DNA of 64,000 nt. Source: Haliotis asinina. Taxonomy: Eukaryota; Mollusca; Gastropoda; Lepetellida; Haliotidae. The stretch is from contig NC_090287.1 of NCBI RefSeq assembly GCF_037392515.1, forward strand, positions 14,063,001 to 14,127,000, given 5' to 3'. Of this stretch, positions 46,103 through 56,618 are shown one piece after another. Numbering within the stretch: the stretch's first letter is position 1; each line of letters begins with the position of its first letter. A program made the position numbers and the translations under genes. The notes under the pieces were generated by a model. That model ran no database searches. It was not told where the DNA came from and was given only the letters and a program-made list of their open reading frames with translations.

Positions 46103-47809
46103 CGCTTGTCGATGACTATATCAATGACGTGTTTGGTCAAGTTTGGAATATATTTAACATACCTTGTCCTCTGCTGTAAGATGCCATAAAAAGTCAAGAG
46201 TATCTTTGATCGACTGGTATAATTGTGTTCCAGTCATTTCCCAACCCGGCCATTTCCACACCAAGTTAATTCCCCCACCCAGACAATACTCCAAGCAAGT
46301 ATATACTACAAACAAAAAGTATTGGAACACCCTAAAATTTGAGTCATACATAAGCTCAAACGTAGTGGGTTCATTTATTCTCTAAGGTAAATGTAACTTT
46401 GAGTGTACTTAATGGACAATCTTAACTATAGGATAGAATATGCAGTGAAGCAACCGATTCATTATTCGTTGAATTTGAATGAAATGAAACATTGTCAGAA
46501 AGAGCGAAAAACAAGGGTGCTGAAACACACCAGCAAAACAAGCTATAAACAATATGTGAAATATAAAACACACGACTCCGAGGTTGTGGCAGCAAATGTA
46601 AAGCCCGTGGAGGAGGGAAAATCCCCAGGGCCGAAAGACGAGGATTTTCCTATGGTTTACATTTGCTACCAGAACCAAAGTGGGAATGTTTTATCCGACT
46701 TATGGTCCGTTATGAATGTGTCACACAGATGGGTATCATTTTCAATTTGTGGAACTGTTTTGTGTACACGCACTGAGCAGAACAACATTGATAGAACAAC
46801 CCGCAAATGGTGGGACAGCCGGTGTCCACTGAGATGCGACCTTGCCTTGCACGTGCGCGGCCCTCAGTACCCATCATTCTTAGTCCAAGCGATAAAACCA
46901 CTGAGCTACAGCGGGAAGGGTTTAGGGTTCAGGTTGTTGCAACTACATACAACTTTTCAATATTGTGATATTTTACGAACAGCGACAGCAAGACAATATC
47001 AGCTATGAATAATATGAGGTTTCGATACGTGTAGACCGAGGTTTAGGAAATGATCAGGGCAAAGTCACGGCTGAGGTCTACCTGGTTCTGGAAGGAACCA
47101 ACTTTACAGCAGAGAAAATCGGATTAAAATGAAGCTTCACCACTTCTTCACCATACCCCAGCGCAGACCGTAAAGCGACCACGACAGAATCAGGGTGAAT
47201 CCATAGGAAATGTTGCTCGCCGTCTTCGGGTGTCTCTCTGTTATTCACAGACTGGAGAACAGATTTTCAGGCCATTGTTTGACTACAGTCAGACCTCGCT
47301 CTGAAAGATCCAGAAAAAAGCATCAAGGGCTACACGTTCCAAGCCTTTCAAAATCGATTCACAACTACAAATGTCCGTGGCTGCATTGGAAGTCTGTGTT
47401 CCTCATGCACTAGGGTGCTGTGTTTAATCGTTTGAATCAAACATGTTGCTGGTGTGTTTCTATTATGTATCAAGATGGTCATTTCCCCACCTTTCTGTTT
47501 TCGTGCTGTTATGGTAACCCACACCCGTCATACACACATGTTATGCACACATGCACGACACACGATCCTCCTCATGGTACATCTTGTACACTGAAACAAT
47601 GTTCTGTTTTTTGTCTATTCACCTTCCGTCTATCGCCTGACAAAGAAGGATACTATAGACTGGTCTATCAGCAGGTCGGAGCTCAATTTGTAAACGTGTT
47701 CCCGCTCTGTAAACGTCCTGAATTATAGATGGTCAGTCGCAAATACCTGCCGGGATCTATAGGAGACAATGCCAGTGTGTGTGCAAAGACGACTACTTCG
47801 ATAAAGAAG
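46103..47809. other. mostly non-coding; one long but unsupported ORF
   Basis: A 201-codon + strand frame at 46403-47008 is the longest non-repeat frame nearby, but it lacks domain signs. Its distal part overlaps a tRNA-like stretch on the minus strand (GCTGTAGCTCAGTGGTTTTA, about 46891-46910), suggesting a SINE-like repeat. ACAAAAAGTATTGGAACACC at 46311-46330 resembles a Tc1-type terminal repeat, but no partner was found. Confidence 0.35.
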
Positions 47810-47822
47810 TCCTTGCTGACTG

Positions 47823-48103
47823 GACCCGTGAAGGTCCCGGGGTAGAATAGGCCTTCAGCAACCCATGCTTGCCATAAAAGGTGACTATGCTTGTCGTAAG
47901 AGGCGACTAACGGGATCGGGTGGTCAGACTAGCTGACTTGGTTGACACATGTCATCGGTTCCCCATTGTGCAGATCGATGCTCATGTTGTTGATCACTGG
48001 ATTGTCTGGTCCAGACTCGATTATTTACAGACCGTCGCCATATAGCTGGAATATTGCTAAGTGCGACGTAAAACTAAACTCACTCACTCACTCACTCACT
48101 CAC
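47823..48103 (+). repeat. SINE-B, full length, with 13-bp target duplication
   Basis: A complete copy: head GGACCCGTGAAGGTCCCGGG..., AACCCATGCTTGCCATAAAA, GTAAGAGGCGACTAACGGGA, GATCGATGCTCATGTTGTTG, CTGGATTGTCTGGTCCAGAC, TTTACAGACCGTCGCCATAT, GCTGGAATATTGCTAAGTGC, GACGTAAAACTAAACTCACT and (ACTC)n. Perfect direct repeats TCCTTGCTGACTG at 47810-47822 and 48104-48116 define both borders. This is the reference copy for the family in this window. Its head shows no clear tRNA boxes, unlike SINE-A. Confidence 0.96.
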
Positions 48104-48116
48104 TCCTTGCTGACTG

Positions 48117-48959
48117 TCACACAAGCGCGTCATGCCCCAACTGAAGTCAATGTCTGGGTTTGTGTACCGATGGAATACTACTGGAAAAGAGCTTTCGTTC
48201 CACACTCATTGAGTCTGAGCCTGAACCAGAACAACCAGGCGTCGATGGTGTCCACAACCACTCTTTCGCCACCCATGCTCTTATTAATTAGTCAAATACA
48301 TCAAGAAGGGTTTATATTTGTACAAACGAAATCTATCATGTGCATAATTGCAGTTTTACTTGTTGCCATGTATAAACTCATAATGGTCATATTGTAAATT
48401 ATCTGTATGGTCTCTATGTCACAGCACGTGATTTATGAGAATAAACTTCCTTTCCCTGTTAGTGCCATGCGGTACTAGAAAGTTGGAATTCCAAATGGAA
48501 GACTGTGCTTCCACCGGAGCCAGTGTCACAGCGGGAGTTAATCGACTGTCACGTTTGTTTCATCTCCATCTATCTTTTTCAGTTTCAATGACGACAGTAA
48601 CAAAATAGTCATAAGAAAATCTGGGGACCTATATCTAAAAAATATAATAATATATTTCATTCTTGTTTGCTGTGCATCTCACTCTGTTTACGAGGCGCCG
48701 TGGGCCGACTAGTGTAAATTCGATGTATCGATTTCAAAATCGTTGTGCATGCTTCATTGCAGAATGTTGTTCTCACAGAGAGAATGTGTTTTAAATGGGT
48801 AAATAAACGTTGTCTCTGACAACAAAACCAACAGCATAACAGACGTCAACGTCACGTCGACGTGCAATTAGCCTTTTCGTCAACACTGCTAATAGCATAG
48901 AATAGACAAGTTCCTACAGAACAGAATAGACGTTCATTCTCGTAAATCATACAGAAAAA
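48117..48959. other. non-coding, no gene seen
   Basis: Unique sequence; includes a short ACGTCAACGTCACGTCGACG stretch near 48842-48861. Confidence 0.4.
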
Positions 48960-50112
48960 TGAAGTGGGTTATAATCTGATTTCATAATTTGTCCATATCT
49001 GGGTTATTACAAACATACATGGGGATTATCCTCTTACGTTCAACGCTTAAATGTGTACATGACAAAATAACATGAAATTCGTCGCAAATACCATTACTTT
49101 AACAAATTTCTAGATTTACATTAAACCATCGTCCCGTTTCAATGGGTAATCTATGATTAGAAGTTCTACATTTTGGTAACTAGATATGAAATTTTGATGG
49201 AAAGTCTAAAATTAATAAAGTGAGTGAGGTTTTATATAAATGATGCAATTTTCCTTTAGATGACGTTTGAGCATCGGCATTCCATGATTGTCTGAACTGG
49301 TCAATTAACTAAATTTTGCCATGATGTTTCAACTAGTAGATGCTAGGAAACTCCTGAGAAAGTCAAATACAAGACAGTCCGACGTTTTGAAGAATATTTT
49401 TGGCTGCATTTAGTTGGTCGAAATCACTATTCTGGGGTGATCATCTAAATTTCAAAATGTTATAAAGAATATGGGGACATTTACTAGTTTAAGTTATACC
49501 TTTACACTAGTAGCTGATGATTTTGACTTTTATGTGAACATCAGTAGGATATCTGCCCATTTCACCATAAACCATAACATTTGGAGCAGATTGCTTTACT
49601 CTAAGAATATATTTACAAAACTTGAACTGCGCCGTTTTCAGTATGATTGAGTTTTCATATCCCCAAACTTCCGGACTGTAAAGTAGGATTGGTAATACGC
49701 ATTGATTAAAAAGATTTAGCTGACAGCCGATTGGTGTAGTTTTCGGATAAATTTGACGATGGAAGACGTGGCCATTGATGCTGATTCCGAACGTCTCTTG
49801 ACTGCATTTGAGAATTTACCTTTGGCATTAAATAATATCCAGAAATATAAATATTCTCGGACAAACTCAACTTCATCATCAAATATTACAAATTTATATT
49901 TATTCCTAACATTGCCTTTTGACAATAACAAAATCTTAGTTTTGTTAATGTTAACTTTAAGTTTCCATAAAGCACAATATTCTGAGAATCTATCCAAAGC
50001 TAACTGTAAATCTACTGCGTTTTCAGCAAGTAGAACAGTATCATCTGCATGTACTACAATCAGCAATGTAATATACAAATCAAGTTGTTCACCAAGGACG
50101 CTTGTCGTAGGC
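48960..50112 (-). pseudogene. 5'-truncated LINE: reverse transcriptase C-terminal half
   Basis: On the minus strand it begins at the RT active-site block VVHADDTVLLAENAVDLQ (YADD box with Tyr to His), then NINKTKILLLSK and YLYFWILFNAKGKF. In shifted frames it continues LFNQCVLPILLYSPEVWGYE (LINE 'V.PILLYGSEVWG'), YGEMGRYPTDVHIKVKII, then HRLPIETGRWFNV..LEIC..NGICDEFHVIL (a C-terminal Cys/His motif like R.C..C....i.DE.H.l..C), and ends near NNPDMDKL. Frameshifts and stops are numerous. The 5' truncation just before the YADD box is typical of LINE retrotransposition. It is a jockey/I-superfamily-like type, clade not resolved. Confidence 0.85.
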
Positions 50113-50720
50113 CTAACACCAGACCACATCCATCACTATGCACGTACACACAGTACTCCGTTACGCGTGCGAGATTCCTGATTTTGACCCTTCAGTCAGG
50201 TCGGTTTAACTTACTCCACCTATCATACAAATGAGATTTGCGTATTTTCTTTCGTTCTTTGTCTGTGTCGTCGTAGTAGTGTGTCGTCCGTAACGTCTTC
50301 AAGAAGTTGGCGTACTGGAACGTTGTCGACGTCTCCGTACCGTGGCCAAAAAGTTCAGACGTTCACTGTCTTTGGTCAGCAGGCTGACTGATCAAGTCGC
50401 CCGAGGCTAATGACAAGTGTAATAATGGTTGTTTCGGAACCAATATCGAGCTCAAGTGACCAATCAAATTTGTTTCAAAGATTCAGCAAACTACGGGAGA
50501 AAACATGACGTTGACACTTGTGATCCGTTATGCTGTTGTTGATGCTAATCTGATGTTTGGATACACTATACATAATATAACATTATACATGTGTACATAT
50601 GCTACTCGTCACTTGGTTGTAAGCACTTGTAGCTAGATAAAGGTATACGAATAAGGATAATGAGCCAGTTATATATACCGTCGATATAGAATTATACATC
50701 CACCTGAGATATCGACACAG
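50113..50720. other. non-coding, no gene seen
   Basis: Unique sequence at the truncated 5' end of the LINE. Confidence 0.4.
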
Positions 50721-50874
50721 AGAGTGAATATGGTTTTGCGGCGCTATTAGCAATATTCCAGCAATATCACGGCCGGGTCACCAGAAATGGCTTCACACAT
50801 TGTACTCATAGTAATCGAACCAGGGTCTTCGGTGGGACGAGCCCGCGCTTTAACCACTAGACTGCCCCACCTCC
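50721..50874 (-). repeat. SINE-A copy, minus strand
   Basis: AGAGTGAATATGGTTTTGCG, GCAATATTCCAGCAATATCA, TTCACACATTGTACTCATAG, AATCGAACCAGG and GCTTTAACCACTAGACTGCC: a complete, moderately conserved copy with recognisable boxes A and B on the minus strand. Confidence 0.92.
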
Positions 50875-52334
50875 AAAGATTTGGTAAGGGGTCGATTAAG
50901 GTGAAGGATGAATGCATGTGGACCCAACTCCTGATCGTGCAGGGAATGATCTCTGGACAGTACTTCCATGAAAACACTTTGGCGTCCTTTATTAGCCTTT
51001 ATGCACGGCATGTGTGACGACGCGTCGTAGATGAGGACGACGTCTGTGCTCCAAGTGTGTATATCGTCAAGGCTCACCTTGCTTGCACAGCTCCCACAGA
51101 GTGTTATTTACATAGCAATGTGTCCAGACCTTTTCCTAACTGGACACTTCTAGGTCAACATGAATTGCCACTGACCAAGATGTCTGAACTCAAGCAGACA
51201 CTGAAATCAGCCCGGTTCCCTGGGTCTGTTGCGCCTGCGCTAACGCTCCAACACGGACCCAAGCAACCACTTCCGAATGGCGGCCTTCACTGCACGGAGT
51301 CGCGCCATACATTTAATAGTGAAAAATCCGTGAACGGATGGTTAGAATTTTTTCATAGCATTTTCATCGATATTGTGGCAAAGTATACGTTATCAGAACA
51401 ACGGATATCGTTACCTTAAGTTTTGGAAAACGTTATTTAAGCAGTTTCGAGACACGAAAATCGTCGTTGCGTGGGCGATATGTAAACAATGACACACACC
51501 CTATTTTCATATGCTTTGATATTTCGTGTCAGCTCGCTATTGCCACGAAACCGTACACATAAAACATGGATCTGAACACTGCTTGAATGTAGTTAGCATC
51601 TTTATTTTAGGAAATCTGATAACGTGTAATTCGTCGACTTTTACCAGTTTACCCCTGTTATGTGTGTTGGAAAAAACTGAACGCCCAATAACAGTAACTT
51701 GAAAATTGTTTTTACCACATTATATAATTAATAATAACTAGATCTAATACTTTTGAAACACATATGTGATTCATTCAACAATGATTTTTATAACAATGTG
51801 TGTGCTTACACCCAGATTGTATCACCTGTTTCAGCACTGCTCCCTTGGGAGCTGCATTCACCGCCTTACACGCGCATCCTGCATGTCGTTGGATAGCGGG
51901 ACCCTTGCGCGTCACGTAGAATTTTTCCGATTCTTTTTTGGCAAATATATAGCCGAGCAATTAAGGTTTCTGTGATTTTAGGCCGTCTGAATATCTTCCA
52001 CAGAAGTCTCGGTGGAAGACTTTTCTTCCACCCAGCCTCCGGAGGAAGTCGCTCGCGCCATTGTATTTTGGAAGCCTTTTACTTTGTGATATCTATGCAT
52101 GTTATACATGGTTGGAAACCCGATCCAACGCTCTCTTCAAAAATGCAAACGTGATTCTAATGCTGTCCTTGGTAACCAGTCCAGATTGAATCTCCGACAT
52201 GATGGTTTGTGTAATTTTGTTGAACTTCAGTTCTTCTATATCACAGCAGTCATCATGCCATCATAGTCCGGTCATGATGTAATGGCAACCACTCTTACGA
52301 TTCACCTCAGAAAATGCATTTCTATACTGCGTTT
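50875..52334. other. non-coding, weak ORFs only
   Basis: Frames of 60-120 codons (for example 51057-51419 on the + strand) have no domain features. Confidence 0.4.
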
Positions 52335-53530
52335 GAAAGCCATTTAAAGCGTGTGTCAGAGAGTGTATAACACGCACACGTTGCGCATTTAATGGTGGAG
52401 CTATATGGGTACCAATGTGCGAAATGCATCAAATACCGCAGGTGATATAGATTGGAGGAATTTAGATGAATCTATTCACCGGCTATACCGGCGTCGTTAA
52501 TATTTACAACTATAAAGCATTTGCAAGGTGATTCATGTGGGATACTGAAAATGTGTAACATGCTGGTATGCAACATTAGACATTCGCGCTACACAGGATC
52601 AATATACGTGACAGAGCTGAAGTTGCAATGAATTGGAATAAAGCCATAAAAGCAACGTCTGTAGTCTTAATATATAAACTTTTACTGTGGTGGAAAGCCC
52701 TTGAAAGTGCGGTTCTGCCAAGGTGTAATGTGCATTCGAGTCGCGTCTGAGAGTCAAGCAATGCGCGTCATTATGTAAATGCATTTGCGCTAATGGCGGG
52801 TAAAGTAGTCGGGGATCTGGCGCGCGTCCCCCATCCGTGCTACGGCAGTTATAATTTCACGATCCACCATCCAAAATTTAATGTTTAACATGCATCTGAA
52901 AGCCATTGAAAGTGCGACTCTGCCAAATTATAACAGACATTCGAGGAACATGAGATAATCAGGCAATGCGCGTCATTACGTAACTGTTCTTGTGCGACTG
53001 GTAGGTAAAAAACGGGGATCTGGCGCGTACCTTCCGCCAGCTATTATTTCATTATCCTTCATCCAAAATGAAAGATTTAAAATGCATCGGAAAGCCCTTG
53101 AAAGTGCGGTTGTGCCAAGGTGCGACATGCATTCGTTCCACCTCAGACAGTCAAGCCATGCGCGTCATTATGCAACTGCACTTGCGCTAATGGCGGGTAA
53201 AGTCGGGGGTCTGGCGCACGTCTCCCGTCAGTGTTACGGCACCTATAATTTCACGATCCATCATCCAAAATTTATGTTTCAAATGCATCTGAAAGCCCTT
53301 GAAAGTGCGTCTATGCTAGGTTATAATATGCATTCAAGGAACGTCTTTTAATCAAGGAATGCGCGGCATTATGTAACTGTACTTGTGCGTGTGGCTGGTA
53401 GAAATGGGGATCTGGCGTGCATCTTTCCTCAGCTGTTACTTCAGCATCAGAAATCAAAGGTGTAAAAGGGGTCGGTAATACCTTAAAAATGTGGATGTGC
53501 CAAGGTGTACTGTGCATTCGAATAAACGTT
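52335..53530. repeat. ~200-bp tandem repeat, 4-5 copies plus outlying copy
   Basis: GAAAGCCCTTGAAAGTGCG or close variants recur at 52693, 52900, 53091 and 53290, with a degraded copy near 53485 and an outlier at 52335. Spacings are 207, 191, 199 and about 195 bp. Each unit also contains CAATGCGCGTCATTATGTAA, a 'TGCGCTAATGGCGGGTAAAG' block and a GGGGATCTGGCGCGC.TC block. The copies are 75-85 % alike by eye. The unit size is near a nucleosome repeat, as in satellites, but the array is short. Confidence 0.88.
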
Positions 53531-54136
53531 CCATTATATAACGACGCGCATCAAATACACAAGATGGCGCCATGCTCTGACAACTGTAACTTATCACAAA
53601 GGCCACCTCTGTCTGGCCACTTAATTACTCTGTTGCGGTCGCAACTCCTTATCGTCATTATTTTCATAACTTCTTTCAGATCTGTCCGCATGGACTGATT
53701 GTATATACACGTTCTTCTCTACCTTCCTGTAAACTTAATTATTACCTGATTAGCTGTATATCGCTCCTCTGTGTTCACATCTCCGTACGCTGGAGATACT
53801 AATTTCGTCACCTGCCTTGCTCTCTTATGGTTATAATCACTCATCTTGGGTCACTTCCTTTTGACATGCCGCTACTTTGTGATTTTAAACCTCGTCGCCC
53901 CACTGACTTCAACTTTGTGTATGAAATTTCTTTGGCATGGGCAATTCACACCTTTTGGCATGCTCATGCCCCTCCAAATGGACATCACACATGGAATGGA
54001 GATGGAAAATTTCAATTACAAACAAAACACAGTCAGGGCTAATCTTACAAACACAGGTAAAACGTAAAGGCAAGCTCATAAAGCCCAAAAGGTGAGAAAC
54101 AAGTAGATCATGGAAAGTAGGGGAAATGGTGAAAGT
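53531..54136. other. non-coding, no gene seen
   Basis: Unique sequence; AAGATGGCGCC at 53561-53571 resembles a YY1 site and opens a 44-codon frame of unknown meaning. Confidence 0.4.
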
Positions 54137-54480
54137 AGACCGGAAAGTAGATACAGCCAAAACCGTAGAATAGAAGTAGTAGGTTATAGCCTGTAATTCC
54201 ATAACCTAATGTCAGTTTCGACCCATTAGGTTTATACAGCAGTAGTAAAGGGGTTCGCTGTTCGAAGTTGCTGTTGTGGGAATGGTGCAGGAAAAGCCAA
54301 ATGACACTAGACCAGAGAGTAGATCAATCCAAAACCGTAGGATAGAAGTAGTAGGTTATAGCCTGTAATTCCATAACCTAATGTCAGTTTCGACCGATTA
54401 GGTTTATACAGCAGTAGTAAAGGGGTTCGCTGTTCGAAGTTGCTGTTGTGGGAAAGGTGCAGGAGAAGAAAAATGACACT
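54137..54480. repeat. 172-bp tandem duplication carrying paired hairpins
   Basis: Two copies with period 172 (AAAACCGTAG at 54159 and 54331) extending from about AGTAGAYC to the GGTGCAGGA.AAG..AATGACACT block. Within each copy TAGGTTAT..ATAACCTA and CCTAATG..CATTAGG form two overlapping potential hairpins; in copy 2 the second is weakened by one base (CGATTAGG). Nearly identical copies indicate a recent event. Confidence 0.92.
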
Positions 54481-55569
54481 CTTAAAAGTGCAACCTCCAC
54501 GTGGTGAGTGCTGGTTAACACAAATAGCTCATAATATATTTGGTTCAGTTATACAATTCTTTATGTATCTATTGTGTTATGTCTTTTTCAGCTATATTTT
54601 TCTACATCCGTTCTGCACTATAAAAGTCATTTCAAATGCAATGCATTTAAAACGATGTTTCGTTTATGTGGTTCCGCAAAAGCCTATTTCATGATATATT
54701 TGGTTCAAACATACATTTCTTTATATATCTAACATAGTATATCTTTTTCAGCTATATTTTTCTCTATCTATCCTCTGCTTTCAAATGCAAAACACGAAGT
54801 CCACGGACATGTCAAGCTGCATACGTCCGCGTATTATGCCGCGTGTCCTGTGCGTCGCCAACACCACCAGCGTATGATTCGTTGGTTAATAATGTCTACA
54901 TGCCTGATGCGACTTTTAATATCTTATATTCATTAGAAACAGCATTTCAATTTGCTTCTGGTGGTGTATGGCATGTGCATGTGCGACGTTGAGCAAAGAT
55001 GCTAGGAAAAGAGTGTCGATGAACGTGCGCCATGAAGAAGTTTATGAGCCATAATTTTTCTTGCTACGAAGTGCAATTGACAAATTTAAACACATTTTAC
55101 AAAAAAATGATGTTATATCTGGCGCACGTTCGTAATCATCGGCACGACTTCGATGTTCAGATGTAAACAAACTACAGGGGCATGACTTGTGACATTCTCC
55201 TAGAGTGACTATCTTTTCCTAAAAACATAAGCTTTTGCCCCGACAACACCTCATTCCTAAACGCATTCAACACGGGTGGTCAAAGATGGATAAGTATAAA
55301 AATGTAATAGTAGAAACTAAAAACAAATCTCACCGAGACGGGCGCTTCTTCCAACGACGCCATGTTTTGCTGCGTGAGTTTCCGCTCGCGACCGAAAAAT
55401 CTCCGAAGATGGCCGATCGTGTTTCCAGTATTACCGACATTGCTTCCGATAGGGCCGATGTATTTCTGTTATTACCGCTAAATTACCGATATCGCTGCAA
55501 TTGTTTCGCGAGTGGGCTGCGTTTGTTTACATTTGAGATGCAATTCCTTCAAATTTGCTGTAATTCCTT
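54481..55569. other. non-coding; partial internal duplication
   Basis: ATATATTTGGTTCA and TCTTTTTCAGCTATATTTTT recur about 160 bp apart (54535-54610 and 54690-54765). GAAGATGGCCGATCG at 55396-55410 resembles a YY1/start-site context and opens a frame (MADRVSSITD...) that runs into the next feature. Confidence 0.4.
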
Positions 55570-55785
55570 CAATTACTTAGGGAGGCCTGTGGAACATGAC
55601 GGTCTCTGCCTACAAGGTGGAGGAGGCGAACCGGCGCTTGAAGAAGATGTTGCGACGCCGTCTGGATGCCATGTCATGTGCTGGGAACACAGCCAGCACA
55701 TGAGGATGGGACCTGCACTGCTAGCCAAGGATGGCGTACACCTGACACCAAAAGCTAATGGGCAGTTCTGGCTTTCAATTCGTAA
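55570..55785 (+). pseudogene. SGNH-hydrolase-like domain remnant
   Basis: One frame reads VSAYKVEEANRRLKKMLRRR and, after a shift, CWEHSQHMRMGPALLAKDGV followed by HLTPKANGQFWLSIR. DGVHLxxxGxxxFxxSIR is the C-terminal block (catalytic Asp-x-x-His) of SGNH-type esterase-like proteins, which in molluscs are often found in multi-copy, retroelement-associated genes. The two parts need a frameshift and the upstream block with the nucleophile Ser is not seen, so it is a fragment. It is followed directly by an (ACTC)n stretch and a dispersed repeat. Confidence 0.5.
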
Positions 55786-55824
55786 GTGTAACTCACTCAC
55801 TCACTCACTCCACCCATCCACTCC

Positions 55825-56070
55825 TTGTAATATCAAATATGCTGTTTTGCATCCCGCCGCACGCACATGCTCTGGCTTTAAGGGTGGGAAAACATGACTG
55901 CAGCCACACGTGTCGCACAAGACACAGCGCTTCCGACCCATGTCAAAGACAAAACCCTGGGGTCGCTTTTAAATCTGGCTTAAAAGCGCCCCGGCGTCGA
56001 ACCCGGTAAAGACTTGTCACTTCTGATGATACCACCAGATAGCCCTGGGGACCAGCTTCACGTCGATGTG
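55825..56070 (+). repeat. dispersed repeat E, intact copy (empty-site paralogue)
   Basis: The segment from CTTGTAATATCAAAT through GGCTTTAAGGGTGGGAAAAC, CATGACTGCAGCCACACGTG, GATACCACCAGATAGCCCTG, GGGACCAGCTTCACGTCGAT to GTGAAACC is repeated at 56337-56618 and continues at 62459. The second copy is split by the Foldback-like element; this copy shows the uninterrupted sequence CAGATAGCCCTGGGG. Confidence 0.9.
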
Positions 56071-56336
56071 AAACCTGTGAATAGGATGTGAATATTCAAC
56101 GTTCGAATGACGTTTTAAAAGATGCTCTCTCTCCGAGTAAGGCTTTTTTCTTGGTAAAATTACATGTCTATAACAGATGGAAAAATGGGCGTGGACGCCC
56201 AACCAGGCGCCTCATGTCGACCCCGTGATAACCCCAGGTGCTTCATGCACGTGGCCAAATTTTCATGTATGATATGTGTATGTCTCTTTCTCCCGGGGGG
56301 AGACAATTAGTGAACGCAGGATGCATAGATCAAACC
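56071..56336. other. non-coding spacer between repeat E copies
   Basis: Unique sequence between the two copies, including CTCCCGGGGGGAGAC near 56291-56305. Confidence 0.4.
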
Positions 56337-56618
56337 CTTGTGATATCAAATCTGAGTTGTTTTGGCTCCCGTCACATGCACGGGGCTTAGCTTTGGGTGG
56401 CTTTAAGGGTGGGAAACATGACTGCAGCCGCATGTGTCGCACATGACGTGAAAGCCAAGACACAGGGCTTCCGACCCAGAGTGAAATCAAAACCCCGGGG
56501 TCGTTGTACGAAACATGACAAGTACCTGCAGCGTGAAAAGCTGCCAAAAATAAAAAAAAGCGTCCCGACGTCGAACCTGTCGACGACAGGTCATTTCTGA
56601 TGACACCACCAGATAGCC
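56337..56618 (+). repeat. dispersed repeat E, copy interrupted by the Foldback-like element
   Basis: Left part of a second repeat E copy (CTTGTGATATCAAATCTG..., GGCTTTAAGGGTGGGAAACA, ACACCACCAGATAGCC). It resumes at 62459 with CAGATAGCCCTGGAAACCAG, CTTTGCGTCGATGTGCAAC. The break lies exactly at CAGATAGCC, which is duplicated on the two sides. Confidence 0.9.
56610..56618. repeat. 9-bp target-site duplication, left
   Basis: CAGATAGCC immediately left of the element, identical to 62459-62467. The length of 9 bp is what MULE/Foldback transposition generates. Confidence 0.93.

Noticed and set aside
45721..46179. 152-codon frame with repeating NISPPHKT-like peptide
   Set aside because: Direct translation of the ~50-bp tandem repeat; frames shift between units and no start or splice context supports it.
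46403..47008. 201-codon open frame
   Set aside because: No domain, no splice context, and its distal part overlaps a tRNA-like repeat on the other strand; probably chance.
47014..47130. Peptide YEVSIRVDRGLGNDQGKV.. resembling a PLAT/lipase C-terminal strand
   Set aside because: The resemblance is short, there is no convincing acceptor or donor, and a stop follows; kept only as a curiosity.
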